The notes below the pieces were generated by a model. The model was not told the DNA's origin. It did no database searches and worked only from the letters and a program-made list of their open reading frames with translations. Shown here piece after piece: positions 11,601 through 23,400 of a DNA stretch of 64,000 bases (the first letter of the stretch is position 1; every line of letters begins with the position of its first letter). Both the position numbers and the translations under genes were made by a program. Origin of the DNA: Epinephelus fuscoguttatus (lineage: Eukaryota; Chordata; Actinopteri; Perciformes; Serranidae); assembly GCF_011397635.1 (NCBI RefSeq), contig NC_064771.1:9425379-9489378 (forward strand). The letters run 5' to 3'.

Positions 11601-14600
11601 TGTGTGTTGCAGCGTCAAGAGGTCAGCCAGTGACTCCTGGGTTTGGTGGATGCCCCTACATGGCCAACGGGGCCTATGCTTACCCTCCTCCCCCTGCTAA
11701 TGGGATGTACCCTGCTGGACCTCCACCCGGCTACTCCTACCCCAACCCTCCTCCACCAGGTAGAGGCTGTAATAATATCCAGCGTTACATTATCATCTTG
11801 ATTTTGCGATACAGATTCCTTTAAGGTTTGTAAGTGTTCACTGCAGCCAGCAGGTCTAATCTGCAGCTCTGTGCTCCTGCTGCCCAGGTGGATTTTACCC
11901 CAGCCCTCCAGCGTTTGAATCCTCTGCGGCCTACATACCTCCACCTCCTTACTCTGCTTCTCTAGGCCAGCAGCCCCCACATGACCCAGACCTCCCCTCA
12001 TCAGCAGCAGGTGTGTCTCTCTGGCAACAAGGCTCTGACTGATACACAAGATTATTGCTGGAGTTAGTGCATGCTACTGTGATCTCAATTGTTTGGTGTA
12101 AGGTGGTCATCAAACTCAGTCTGAGCTGTCTGAATTCAGCCTTTTTCCTGTCAATATTATCTTAAACTTTAAGTCTTAGCTCGTGGAAATACTGAAATTC
12201 AATGATGTCAACATGTCTACAACAAATGGCTGCACTCTTCCAAGCACCAAACAGGAAGCAGCAGACGAGGTAGACAGTAAAGATGGAGAAGACTCCAGGG
12301 GCCTCATTCAGAAAGCATGTTTTACAAACTCCAGGTATAACCGTGAACCCTGAGTTGACTAACCCTGAGATGGAAAACCCTGAGTTCTTGGTTTCAGAAC
12401 AGCTGATCGTAGTTAGTTCAGTCAACTCTCACTATGTTCACTCTGAGTGATGGCTGTGCACGGTCAAAAAAAAAAGCCGACATCAACGGAGCTCTAATAC
12501 TACAATTCACCATGGCGATAAGCTTATAAAAGGCAAAGCCTAGACTTAAATCCAATAGACGTAGAGATATTAATGCATGTATACATGCGGACTGTTCACA
12601 TTCACGTAAAAAAAGAAAAGAAAAAAAAAGAGCCTGAGTCAGAGCGGGGAAAATTTTCAATAAGTTAATGCAACAAAGTTTTATTTATTGTTATGCATTC
12701 ATTCATCATAAGGCCATAGCCTGCAATACATTTTAAATGTATTTGTTCAGCTTTAATCTGACAAGGACTAAACACAGGGGCCAGCAACTGAAGATGAAAA
12801 ATATAGTTTAAGATTTGAAATCTATTTTTATATTAAAGACAGAGACATGATTGTAAGCTCACAATGTGATCCAGTAATAATGTGTTTGGTGATTTGCACT
12901 TGAAAAGGCATTCAGGATAGAATACAGTAGCTTTTTAATTTGGACATTTTAAATTTAGACAGTTTTAAAATTATACATCTGTTTGTTTAGTGGCCTTATT
13001 TCAGCTATTTGCCATACATTGCTATACTGTATGCCAGTATGAATTGAGTGTGACACTATTCTTAAAAAACACACTGTCAGACATTTTTCTCATGGTCTTA
13101 ATCATTAGATGGAGTTTCAGTTGTCATGAAACTGACAGCTGAGCAAACTCAGTAAGTGGACCTTGCCATATTTAAAGAATTTTTGAAAGAAATTCCTTTA
13201 GCCCATTGTAACAGGTTTACAAGCTCAAGCAACAGAATAATTTCCCTCCTCCTCTGTACACCACCCTTACCTCGGGCTTGATTAGCCTCAGTCATCTCGT
13301 ATATCCCAGGGATAACTCGTATAACCATGTTTAATTAATGTCTCCCTCTCTTCTCTCACTCTCTGTCTCTTTCCCAGCGGAGGCCAAAGCAGCCGAGGCA
13401 GCAGCAAGCGCCAGCTGTGCCACGCTGCCTCCTACACATGTGTACCTGCCACAGGTAAGCTGCCCTCCAACACTCTGCTACATATCTGATATTAAACTTT
13501 ATCTACCAGTTTGCTGATACATTGGGCTCATACTCTGTTTTTATTACATGTCGTTTACAAGTAGACAAGAGTGCACATAGCCTATAGCCTGTGACAGCAA
13601 GAAGTCTAAGTATTTTACCTGTTAAATCTTGAGCAGCTGTTGGTTTGCCACAGCCTCTGTCTTCTTTACGATTGTAAATTGTAAGCACACCAAGACTACA
13701 GGGTGTACCTGTACAAAAACCTGGCATGACATAGCTTCGTTAGCTTTAACTACCAAATTAGTAAAATGCTTGCTGCATGAGGACATACTAAGTGTCAGGA
13801 TCCCACAGTCTTCCCATATTTTCACGCTGATGCCTCACACCTTGGTGCTTAAAAGCTCTGTTTTTTGGGCAGGCAGCTTGTAAAAATGTAGCTATAGATT
13901 CTTAACCATGTTAGTACTGCATTCCCACAACACAAAGCAGCTTTTGGGCATTTTTGTGTTGTTTGCCAGCAGACGCAAATGACAAGGAGCCACTGCTGTG
14001 CAATACAATGTCAGTGGGGAGTGATGAATTGTTTGTCCATCTAGCGGGGGCGGGACTTAAATGCGCACTCTGTCTCTCTAACATGATGAGAAACTTTTTG
14101 ATTTTCTTTGTTAGTAGCAGAGAACGCAGGATTACTGTAGTCAACATTGACAAAAAGAGAAAGCAAGAAAGTGCAGCTGCCGTTTAACTGGTACACAAAG
14201 TACCGGTGTACAGATAGTGCGGAAAACGAGTATGAAACCATTTCAAATATCACAATTGATGTATATCAATTAGAGCAGCAAGTAACAGTTGTTTTCATTG
14301 TAGGTTAATCTCTCAGTATTTTTTCAATTAAACAATAAGTTGTTTGGTTCATTAAAGGTCAGAAAATGGTGAAAAATGTCAATCAGTGTTTCCCAAAGCC
14401 CAAGATGATGTCCTCAAGTGTCTTGTTTTGTCCACAGCCCAAAGATTCAATTAAGGAGTAAAGAAACCAGAAAATAATCACATTTAAGAAGCTTGAATCA
14501 GAGAATTTTGATGATTTAAAAATTACTCAAACCAATTAATCGGTTATCAAATCAGATAACGTAATAGTTGACAACTAACCCATTAATTGTAGCAGCTCTG

Positions 14601-15510
14601 GTACCGGGTTCCCGTGGTCATGGAAAATCTGGAAAGGTCATGGAATGCCATAATCACATTTTCCAGGCCTGGAAAAGTCATGAAATTCCAAGTTATTTAA
14701 AGTTTTGCACAAGTCATGGAATTTTGTTGTGTGTAATGAATTCTTCCATGGATAACCTTCCATGAACGTAACATAACAGCGAATTTATTTCGATGTAATG
14801 TATCTCTAATATGTGGCGCTGTGTGAACCATTACTTACGTGGCTTTGTTTACCATTACGTACATTTCTCCATTTTAGCTAGCTAGCTTAAATTATGAAAA
14901 AATTAAAAAAAGCCAGTCAAGTGGAGCAAGAAAAAGAATTGCAATGGGTCCTTGAAAAGCCATGGAAAGGTTTTGAAATTGTGTCCATGAAAATGTGTGG
15001 GAACCCTGCTAGTATAGATTAATCGATATTTCTGACAATACTACTTTGTGATGTCCCGCGAAAATAAAGGCTTGATTTACAGCACCAAGGAAGTGCATCG
15101 ACCATTGCGAAACCAAATCAGCTATCCCCAGTTACCAAAGAGTCTCACTGTAGGTTCTTTGTTGTTACTATCCCAATAGTGGAAATGGTGGATAGTGGAA
15201 CAACCGAGGTAACTGTGGACAACAAAATTCAAAGTGTCCTGTGTTGTCGGCAGTTGCTAGCCTCTAAGTAAAACGAAAAGAGATTCGATTGTCTTTGTGA
15301 CAGTAATGAAACAATAATACGACTTGGAAATGCTAAGGCGGGAGGCTGACAAGTTGTGTTTTCAATTTTAACATGCTCTGTGTAAAAAAAAAAAAAAAAA
15401 CAACACTAATTGATTACTGTACAGTGCCGTTGTCTTAAACTGTAACTCTCCTCTCTCCACAGGACAAGCCTCCACCCTACTCCCCTCCAGAGGACAAGAA
15501 AAACCAGTAG
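8602..15510 (+). CDS. wbp2: WW domain-binding protein 2, complete
   Basis: Eight coding exons join in frame: 8602-8660, 9828-9936, 11153-11288, 11410-11502, 11613-11759, 11888-12010, 13378-13454 and 15463-15510. They give 263 residues (human WBP2 has 261). The first half is a GRAM/PH-like domain ([56 protein letters not shown]). The second half is proline-rich with two PPxY motifs: PPPY at about residues 200-203 and PPPY at about 251-254 ([10 protein letters not shown]). The PPxY motifs bind WW domains of YAP/TAZ, NEDD4-type ligases and WWOX; WBP2 is a cytoplasmic-nuclear co-activator in Hippo/oestrogen-receptor/Wnt signalling. The start is the first ATG of [12 protein letters not shown], as in the family. 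Introns 1 to 7 carry several MITEs but no splice site is disturbed. Confidence 0.97.
14272..14600. mobile_element. MITE with AGAGC...GCTCT ends
   Basis: It starts attagagcagcaagtaacag and ends ttgtagcagctct, giving imperfect inverted ends. Internal phrases such as 'cagtgtttcccaaagcccaa' and 'accaattaatcggttatc' are common in teleost genomes. It lies in the last wbp2 intron. Superfamily is not resolved. Confidence 0.5.
14603..15012. mobile_element. hAT-like MITE with GGGTTCCC ends
   Basis: Left end cgggttcccgtggtcatgga and right end (reversed) cagggttcccacacattttc form an inverted pair. Repeated 'catggaaa'/'ggaaaagtcatg' phrases fill the body. I could not find a clean 8-base target duplication. 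It directly abuts the preceding MITE. Confidence 0.45.
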
Positions 15511-16763
15511 ACCTGCTTGATCTCAACTTCATTCCTCTCCGTCTCCTGTTATCTCTATCCTACTGGATCACCTCGTTTCTCATTCCATTAACACAGGAAC
15601 ATCAGGAAGGCCAAAGTTTTCCTTTTTAAAACGACTTCCTATTTCTCATCGTCCCAGTTGCCTTCCAACTCATCCCTAACCTCCTTTTTTCCCCCATTCC
15701 ATTGCTTTCCCACCTCAGCCTTTACCTCTGACATTCCTTTTAATGATTCATATATTGTAATTGGCTTCTCTTCAAAAGCACCTTGATGGAAATTAGAAGT
15801 GTTGGTAGCAATCTTTGAGAGAAATGAGAAGATTGTTGAGGCAGAAGTTGTCAGGATTTGGGGCTTTTTTTTCAATGTAGTTGACAAAAAAATATTCTAA
15901 CCTGACTAGCTACTTTAGCATACATTGCCTTGCAGGTGACCCAAGAATCATACCGCCACCCTAAACTCTAGATTCAGCTATGTTGTTACACTCAATCCTA
16001 ATTTTCTACGACTGTCTATTAAACTAGACTGAATCTAATAATAATTACTTTGCTAGTCTATTGAAAGGCGAGCTGAATGCAGTATTTTATTTTTCTATTA
16101 TTTGTGTGTACAGGCTTTTAATATGTAGACTTTTCAAAATGAGATATTTTCTCAAGAACACTAACCTAGAGAAAACCTAGCTTTTGTAAAGAGGAGCAGA
16201 TCGCAGTGTGGGTCTGGTCTGCTTCGACATGTTTTAGCGGATGAGAAGACCACAAAGATTAGAGCAGTGTCGAGCCCCCGCAGCGAATCCCTGATCCCGG
16301 ATTACAGCAGAGAGCGAGGGCGACCAGGGCCTGGAGGGACGGACTGCCAGGAGGGATTATCTTCATAATGTGCAAGAGCAGAGCAGTCACCCAGTGATGT
16401 CACTTCCTGTTTTGTCATGCCTCCGAACATTCGAGAAAACAAATGGTCAGACTCACCGCCATCCTGCTTCACTTTCCATTCCTCTAATGTCCATTTTAAA
16501 CATGACAGAAACAAAAGAGCATTAGAGGATTTTCTCACTGTTTCTACTTTCTGTGGTTGTGATCTTAACTCTCTAGTTTGAGGTCAGTCTTAAAATCTGA
16601 TCTGAGCACCTCAGTATCTGAGCCTCGACTCTTCCTTCCTCTGTAGTCACTTATCTATATACTGTATCTGTGGCACATCCGTGGCTGATTCTTTGCACTT
16701 TCAGAATGCTATGCATCGGGCTCCTGTTCGCTCTGTCATGGCTGTGTGTATAATATTAATAAT

Positions 16764-16769
16764 AATAAA
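16764..16769 (+). terminator. Polyadenylation signal of wbp2
   Basis: AATAAA within aataataaagctctg, about 1.25 kb after the wbp2 stop codon. No stronger signal is seen earlier, so the 3' UTR probably spans about 15511-16790. Confidence 0.6.
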
Positions 16770-17841
16770 GCTCTGTATGTATTTCAAACTAATTTATTGA
16801 ATAATTCATGTAAAATGGCTCAAGTAAGAAAAACAAAGCATGATCTCAACTGATGCATGTATGCATTGGATTGGATTTTATTAAATGGAGCTTGATTGGT
16901 GTGAAACGGAAATGTCTCTGTATTTATTTCTACACCGAGCGTCGCTATATCACAATGATGGGTATTCCACTTCGAACACAGCATAGTGCATTAGCATATT
17001 TAACATGAACATATTCCAGAGTCAGCAGGAGGGGTTATATTTTTATGTCATTGGGCTGGAACAGTCTGGAAATGTGCTTTTCCCTTCTCAGAGTCAAGTG
17101 GTCTGCATCTGCATGTCCAGACAGCTTGTGCAAATCCACAGCAGTTTCCCAAAGACCGATGCATGATGTCCTGAGCCTCGAGTACCTCAACATTCCAAAG
17201 GTCACAGCTACGCCCTCTAAGTGCTCATGATTTTTATTTTATTTTTTTTTAAAAAGGCTAAAAGCCTGTTAAAAACATCTGTACAGTACAGCAGATCCCA
17301 TCACAACACTGTCAGCATCACAGGTTAGAGACTGTACAGGCAGCGCCATTTGTGCATTTATTCAAAGATCCCAAGACGATAAAAATGTTTTCAGTAGTAA
17401 TGTACAGCCCATGATTTGGTTTCGCCCACATCACTTATTATACACCAGGGGGACAATGTCTGATGAAATGAGTTCTATTCAGTACACCCTGCAGTGGCTT
17501 ATTGTTCTGTACGCACCGTTTTGTCAACTGGCTCACATCCTTCTGTGGACTGAATCCCACCCAGAGACAAAAAAAGAGTTCAGGTATTAAAAAAAAGTTG
17601 ATGCACGCATAAATATAACTTTTAGCTGTTCTATGTCTCTTGAGGCCTGTACTTGGACTTAAAATGTTCAAAATTCAAGTGTAACCAGGAGCATTATCAG
17701 ATTTTCATATAGCTTGGGAGATATGTTGAGTTTTCGCCAATCTCTGAACCCATCAGCGAGACGACATTAAGTTCCAGGGGGGCAATATTTCGGGAGATCC
17801 GGTGTAGCAAGTGGATAACAGGGAATTTCATCTAATCTCTG

Positions 17842-18411
17842 TAGAGTGCTACAGGGATGACCTTTTTTTTTGTAGACCGATGCGAAAGTTAGCGTCACCC
17901 TGGTTCCCTTGACAAAAAGCTCATAGGATTTTTCTATAGGATTTTAGATTACTGCAGACAATAACCTCTGTGGCAAACAAAAGTTTTGTTCAGCAAGATT
18001 ATCCACAGAAATGAACATCACTTTTATATCTGAAGTGTAAATTCAATCGCCAGAAGTTAAAAGCTAATGTTAGACAAAAGCAAACTACACCACAGTTGCA
18101 TGACTTGGATGTCACCACCACAAGGATAGAATTCGGTGTGATGGCGTTCTGCTGTCTCATTTAGCCACATCTTGGCAACCGCCTTTTTTTTAAGACTCAT
18201 TAAAGCTTCAGAATTTACTAATTGGGAATTCACTGAATTTTTTTTTGTTGGTAACAAAGAACAAAAGTCTCTTTAGCTTGTGTAACAGACCTTATTTCAG
18301 GCATCTAACCAAAAACCTACTGGAAAACCCACTGACTTTGAGACAAGGGAACCGAGGTGCTAAAATGCTAATTCATGTCCAGGTTTTAGGGCTGATCCCT
18401 GCACCACTCTA
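17842..18411. mobile_element. TA-targeted MITE with TAGAGTG ends, copy 1
   Basis: Left end tagagtgctacagggatgac and right end (reversed) tagagtggtgcagggatcag are inverted; TA is the apparent target. A second copy, broken up by another insertion, is at 47746-49937 and shares 'aatcgccagaagttaaaagc'-type internal phrases. Non-coding. TA targeting suggests mobilisation by a Tc1/mariner-type transposase, which is inference. Confidence 0.65.
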
Positions 18412-18429
18412 TAAACAGACATCTGTATA

Positions 18430-18830
18430 TGAATACAGTTTGTACTCGTACTCGTCGTCTTCCACTTATCTGGGCCCGGGTCGCAGCCTCAGCAAAGAAG
18501 CCCAGACAGTCTTCTCCCCAGCCAGTTCTGTCAGCTCTTCTGAGGGAACCCAGAGGCGTTCCCAGGCCAGCCGGGCAATGTAATCCCTCCTGCGTGTCCT
18601 GGGGTGGCCCTGCGGTCTCCTCCCAGTTGGACATGCCCGAAACACCTCCAAAGGGAAGCATCCGGAAGGCATCCTTACCAGATGCCCGAACCACCTCAAC
18701 TGGCTCCTCTCGATGTGGAGGAGCAGCGGCTCTACTCCGAGTCCCTCCCGGATGTCCGAGCTCCTCACCCTGTCTCTCGTTCTTTCGGTCACTACCCAGA
18801 GCTCGTGACCATAGGTGAGGGTTGGGATGT
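18430..18830 (-). mobile_element. LINE fragment: 3' end of a non-LTR retrotransposon ORF
   Basis: On the minus strand it reads LTYGHELWVVTERTRDRVRS, then GVEPLLLHIERSQLRWFGHL and VWASLLRLRPGP. This is the C-terminal tail of a reverse-transcriptase polyprotein found in many teleost LINEs (GVEPLLLRIERSQLRWLGHLVRMP type). Compared with the usual tail, about 20 residues appear deleted between TERTR and DRVRS. Only the 3' end is present, as in a 5'-truncated insertion. The LINE clade is not certain. Confidence 0.75.
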
Positions 18831-20421
18831 AATTTAACACACACACAAAAAAAAAAGCTAACTTGTCATCACACAATAGCCGATGGGTTCTGAGATTGCA
18901 TTTCAAACCTTTTATGTGCTACTTTAATGTGATTGGTCTATACTACAGGCTACAAACAGACTACACTTCCAGTAGCAATTTTGTCCCATTGTTGCCACAG
19001 ATTCTGCATAAATAGGAAGATACCTGTTCGTAAAGATTATGTTATAGCAATTCCTCAACAAATGGCTTCTCGTTATTGCAGAAATGTTTTGTCTTTCTAA
19101 CACTTTGCTTCACCCATGTCGAGCTCCACATTAGAGGAACCACACTGGCTGAAGAAAAGTAGAGGCTCTGTTCCCATAAGAAAAAAGGCTTATTCACTTT
19201 CTTGTCAAGACTTTGAAGATCGATGCATCTCCATGTTTGTACGTCTACTATAAGGCTACAGCTGCCAAAAGGTTGGCTTCAAATAAAGACTTCATAACAG
19301 CCTGGTTGTCCAAATGGAACTACGCTCACCAGCCAGCACCTCACTGAATAACACATACCATCTTGTTTTTTGTTTTTTTTTAAGTCCATGGAATAACCAA
19401 CTTGAAAAAATGACCACTTAAGGTTATGCGTTGGACTATGTCTTCGACTTTTCCAGGGGACATGTTGATTAGTGAGCTTCAGAATACCGGGATGCAGATT
19501 CTGTTACATTGGAGCAGGCTATCTGTTTCCATGTCTCCAGTCTTTCCGCTAAGCTAGGCTAACAGGCTGCTAGCTGCAGCTTCTTATTCACCACACAGAC
19601 ATGAGAGTGGTATTGATCTGCTCTTCTAACTCTCAGCAAAAAAGCAAATAAGCAGATCTCCCAAAAAATTCTGAACCATTTCTTCAAAGCAGACTACAGT
19701 CAGGGGCAGTAAAAGTCTGACATGTGCAACATAAGTTGGCGGAAAACACTGTCACCAGCCAAATGGCACTTACTTAACACTTCGGGTTCAATCAAATAAT
19801 GCAGGAGTATTCAGTTTAGTTGTAGTTGTAGCACTCTCAAAGCAACACAGTGGATAAACTAACCACTGTGTTCATCTGTTCATCTGATACCCTTTATAAT
19901 GTCTTATTTGCCTGTGAGCCCATTCACCTGTTATAAATGTGTACTGCCTTGCAGCAGAACAAGGGAACTCAATGTTATGTTGTGAAAGTACAATAATCTG
20001 ACACACTGAGTTGTGTAGATTGATCTTTTCCTACCTAAAAGCCGTAACAATCTAAAATTGAGGGTTATTTCACACATACTTTGAAGGAAAAAACAAACAA
20101 ACCAGAATGAAGTAGTGCTGTCCTTAAACTAGAACCTTTAGGACCAGAGTTTGTGACTGTTACCTTAGCTGTTATTGTCATGTGGTAAGTAATAACGTGA
20201 ATCAACCAAAGCCAGGTGGTCAGTTTCGGGGGAGTAGGCTCATTACAGTAAGTTCTACTGCTTCAAATGTAGGAAGGCAGTCGTTGCAAAGAGAAAAAAG
20301 AAAGATTTAAAAACCTCTAAAATGGTTAAGGAGGATCGTCTATGTTGAGTCAGCTAGTGCCCATGTTTGATAGTGCTTCTTGTTACTGAGCTCCCTTCTT
20401 CACGTCTCTTTATGAGTCAGC

Positions 20422-23400
20422 TCATGTGGAGCAGAGAGTGATGCTGACCCCCTCTCCTATCCAGCAGGCAGGGAACAGCTCCTGGCTGAAGGCACAGTGG
20501 AAGGCATGGAGCCTGGTCTGCCCATCTCCGTAATAGGTGAGCGTCCCCGCCTCGTAGTCCAGCAGCATGCCGATGCGACTGTGCTGGGAGTGACCGGCCA
20601 GGGTCTCCCGTCGGCCATTGTGCCAGGCGCTGAGCTGATGCTCGTCCAGCTGCAGGCTCCAGGACAGTTCGTTCATACCCACCATGCACCTCTTGCCCTT
20701 TTCCTTCCTGGGGATGGTGTCGTAGGTTACCTGATAAAGAAGTGAGGAGAGGATATGGGTAAATTGTGCGCAGCATGAAGTGAACAGACTGACGTGGACT
20801 CTGACTGTCAGCATTAACAGATCAAAGTCCTCACGGTGGTGGCACAAGAAGAAAAGGCTACATACGTTCAGACTGCGGGCAAATCAGATTTAATTCTCAG
20901 GGGCCTCATTTATAAAGCTTGCTTACGTACAAAACTTGAAACGCCACTTCCCACGCAAAGGTTGTGATTTATAAAAATAAACTTGGCGGGAGAATGTGCG
21001 CACCTGTAAACAAACTCTGAGTCATGCGTGCGCACATTTTGGAAGACACTGGGAAGTGGCGACGCAGACGGCGAGGTGGAGAAGTGGAGTCAGATTTTTA
21101 TTGATGTCTCACACAAATTTAATGTCACGCTATATCCACCTTAGTGAAATTAAATCCAGCAGCCTTATTTTGCGCTTGGAGTGAGTGATAATTGTTTCAT
21201 AAAAACGTTGTAAAATCCAACTCAAATCCTGAATTGAAATTCTTTCTAAATATGTATTTAATCCGCACTGCCTCTAATGTCTCATTGTCCACTCTGTGAG
21301 CGCAGGAGGGGGAGAGGATGGCGCAACTGCATATTTATTAAGCTAAATATTTCCAGTACATTCATCATGTCTCGAAATACAGCCATTAAGCACAACCGTT
21401 ACACTCATTTCATCAGCCCTACTTAGACATGTGCTGTTCATGACAAAACCGGCATGAAGAAATGTGTTTGCCTATTACACTTTCACCTTTGAATTGTATT
21501 TCAAATTACACGTTGTATTTTGGGACCGGGATACCACTGGTTCATGCTGTAATTCAGGCCGGGTGTCTGATCAGACTAATTGCCATAAACATATAAATAC
21601 TGCAGTGACCCTTGTGCGTAATTGCGCAAGATGGCACTGGCACATACTCCTTTTTGCCTCCACCTTTAATAAATGTGATTCTTTATGTCGCACATCACTG
21701 TCAAACATCCTCAAATTTAAAAGCAACACATTAACTACATGTTGGTAAAGGAGTAGAAATATTTGGTCTACCTTTAGATCAGACCACTTTTTTTTTTTTG
21801 TTCTGTCACTGTCCGTGCAGTGCCACAGACACAGCTGACAGCATCAGCAGTGCTGATGTGTTGCCACTTTCTTTTATTAGTGATCCCGCTGCTGTGGCCA
21901 CCAAATAAAATCTTTCTTCAGTCCTCCACCTCCCGTTAAAGGGTCTCTAGCTCAGTGTGCAATTAGTCTGATCAGACACCCGGCCTGAATTACAGCATGA
22001 ACCAGTGGTATCCCTGTCCCAAAATACAACGTGTAATTTGAAATACAATTCAAAGATGAAAGTGTAATAGGCGAACACGTTTCTTCATGCCGGTTTTGTC
22101 ATGAACAACACATGTCTAAGTAGGGCTGTGCTTAATGGCTGTATTTTGAAGACATGATAAATGCACTGGAAATATTCAGCTAAATAAATAAATATATTCC
22201 ATGCAGTCGCACTGTCCTCTCCCCCTCCTGCGCTCAGAGTGGACAATGAGACATTAGAGGCAGTGCGGATTAAATACGTATTTAGAAAGAATTTCAATTC
22301 AGGATTTGAGTTGGATTTTACAACGTTTTTATGAAACAATTATCACTCACTCCAAGCGCAAAATAAGGCTGCTGGATTTAATTTCAGTGATAACGTGGAT
22401 CTAAGGTGGATATAGCGTGACATTAAATTTGTGTGAGACATCAGTAAAAATCTGACTCCACTTCTTCACCTCGCCGTCTGCGTTGCCACTTCCCAGTGTC
22501 TTCCAAAATGTGAGCACACATGACTCAGAGTTTGCTTACAGGTGTGCACATTCTCCCGCCAAGTTTATTTTTATAAATCACAACCTTTGCGTGGGAAGTG
22601 GCGTACGCCACTTTCAAGCCCCGTTTTGTGTGTAAGGAAGCTGTATAAATGAGGCCCCAGATCTTTAAGATAGACTGTGTGCAGTTTAATTTGCAAGTGA
22701 CTAGACTGGATTTGTATGTCCAGACATCATCAACCTATTTGCATGGGTTGCTGGGGTAACGACATAGGCGTCATCATAGCTAAGCTAGTGTTGTGGCTTT
22801 CCAGTGCAAAAGCATGATTATTGGAGGTCTGTTTTGCCCTTCAAACAATTGCATTCTAGAAACGCGGTGCAGAACTCTGTCTCACCAGACCAACTCAGCA
22901 ATGGAGGAGGCTGGTATCAGGGTTACTACAGCTTAAGGCAAAACTGCAAGACTTTTTAAAGACTTTTTGTTGCTGCTCAGAATGAAATGTAGGACCAAAA
23001 AGAACAGAACTAGGAAATACCTGGTGTTTGCTAATGGGTTGGTTCTGTTATCTTGATGCAAGAGGCATTCAGTAAATTATTTTTAAACTAGAATTAACAT
23101 CTCGCAGCTGTATGTCTTCACACATATCTTGCAGCACAGAAGATCTTTACAATCACAGTTTCAAGTTGGACAGATCTGTGTCACCATTTAAGTATCTGAC
23201 CAAATGTCTCCCCTTCTGTTCCTGATTTATGGCGTTGAGTAATGGCCAGAAAAGGATTTTTGGCCAAACATTATGATGTCACAGTGAAGTTGACTTTTGA
23301 TCTGTTCGGTATAAAATTTCATCACTTAATCATTATATCCTGTTAGACATTTGTGGGAAAATTTGTCATAGTTAGTGTCTGAATTCTTGATTATGGTCAA

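Noticed and set aside
11615-12049. Antisense 144-codon ORF over wbp2 exons 5 and 6
   Set aside because: It is the complement of proline-rich wbp2 coding sequence and runs through introns; no independent support.
12297-13330. Possible repeat starting ggggcctcattcagaaag in wbp2 intron 6
   Set aside because: The start resembles the GGGGCCTCATT ends of the 20900 element, but no matching inverted end was found.
18386-18844. Several overlapping ORFs at 18386-18906 on both strands as a host gene
   Set aside because: The minus frame is a LINE C-terminal tail; the others are its shadows.
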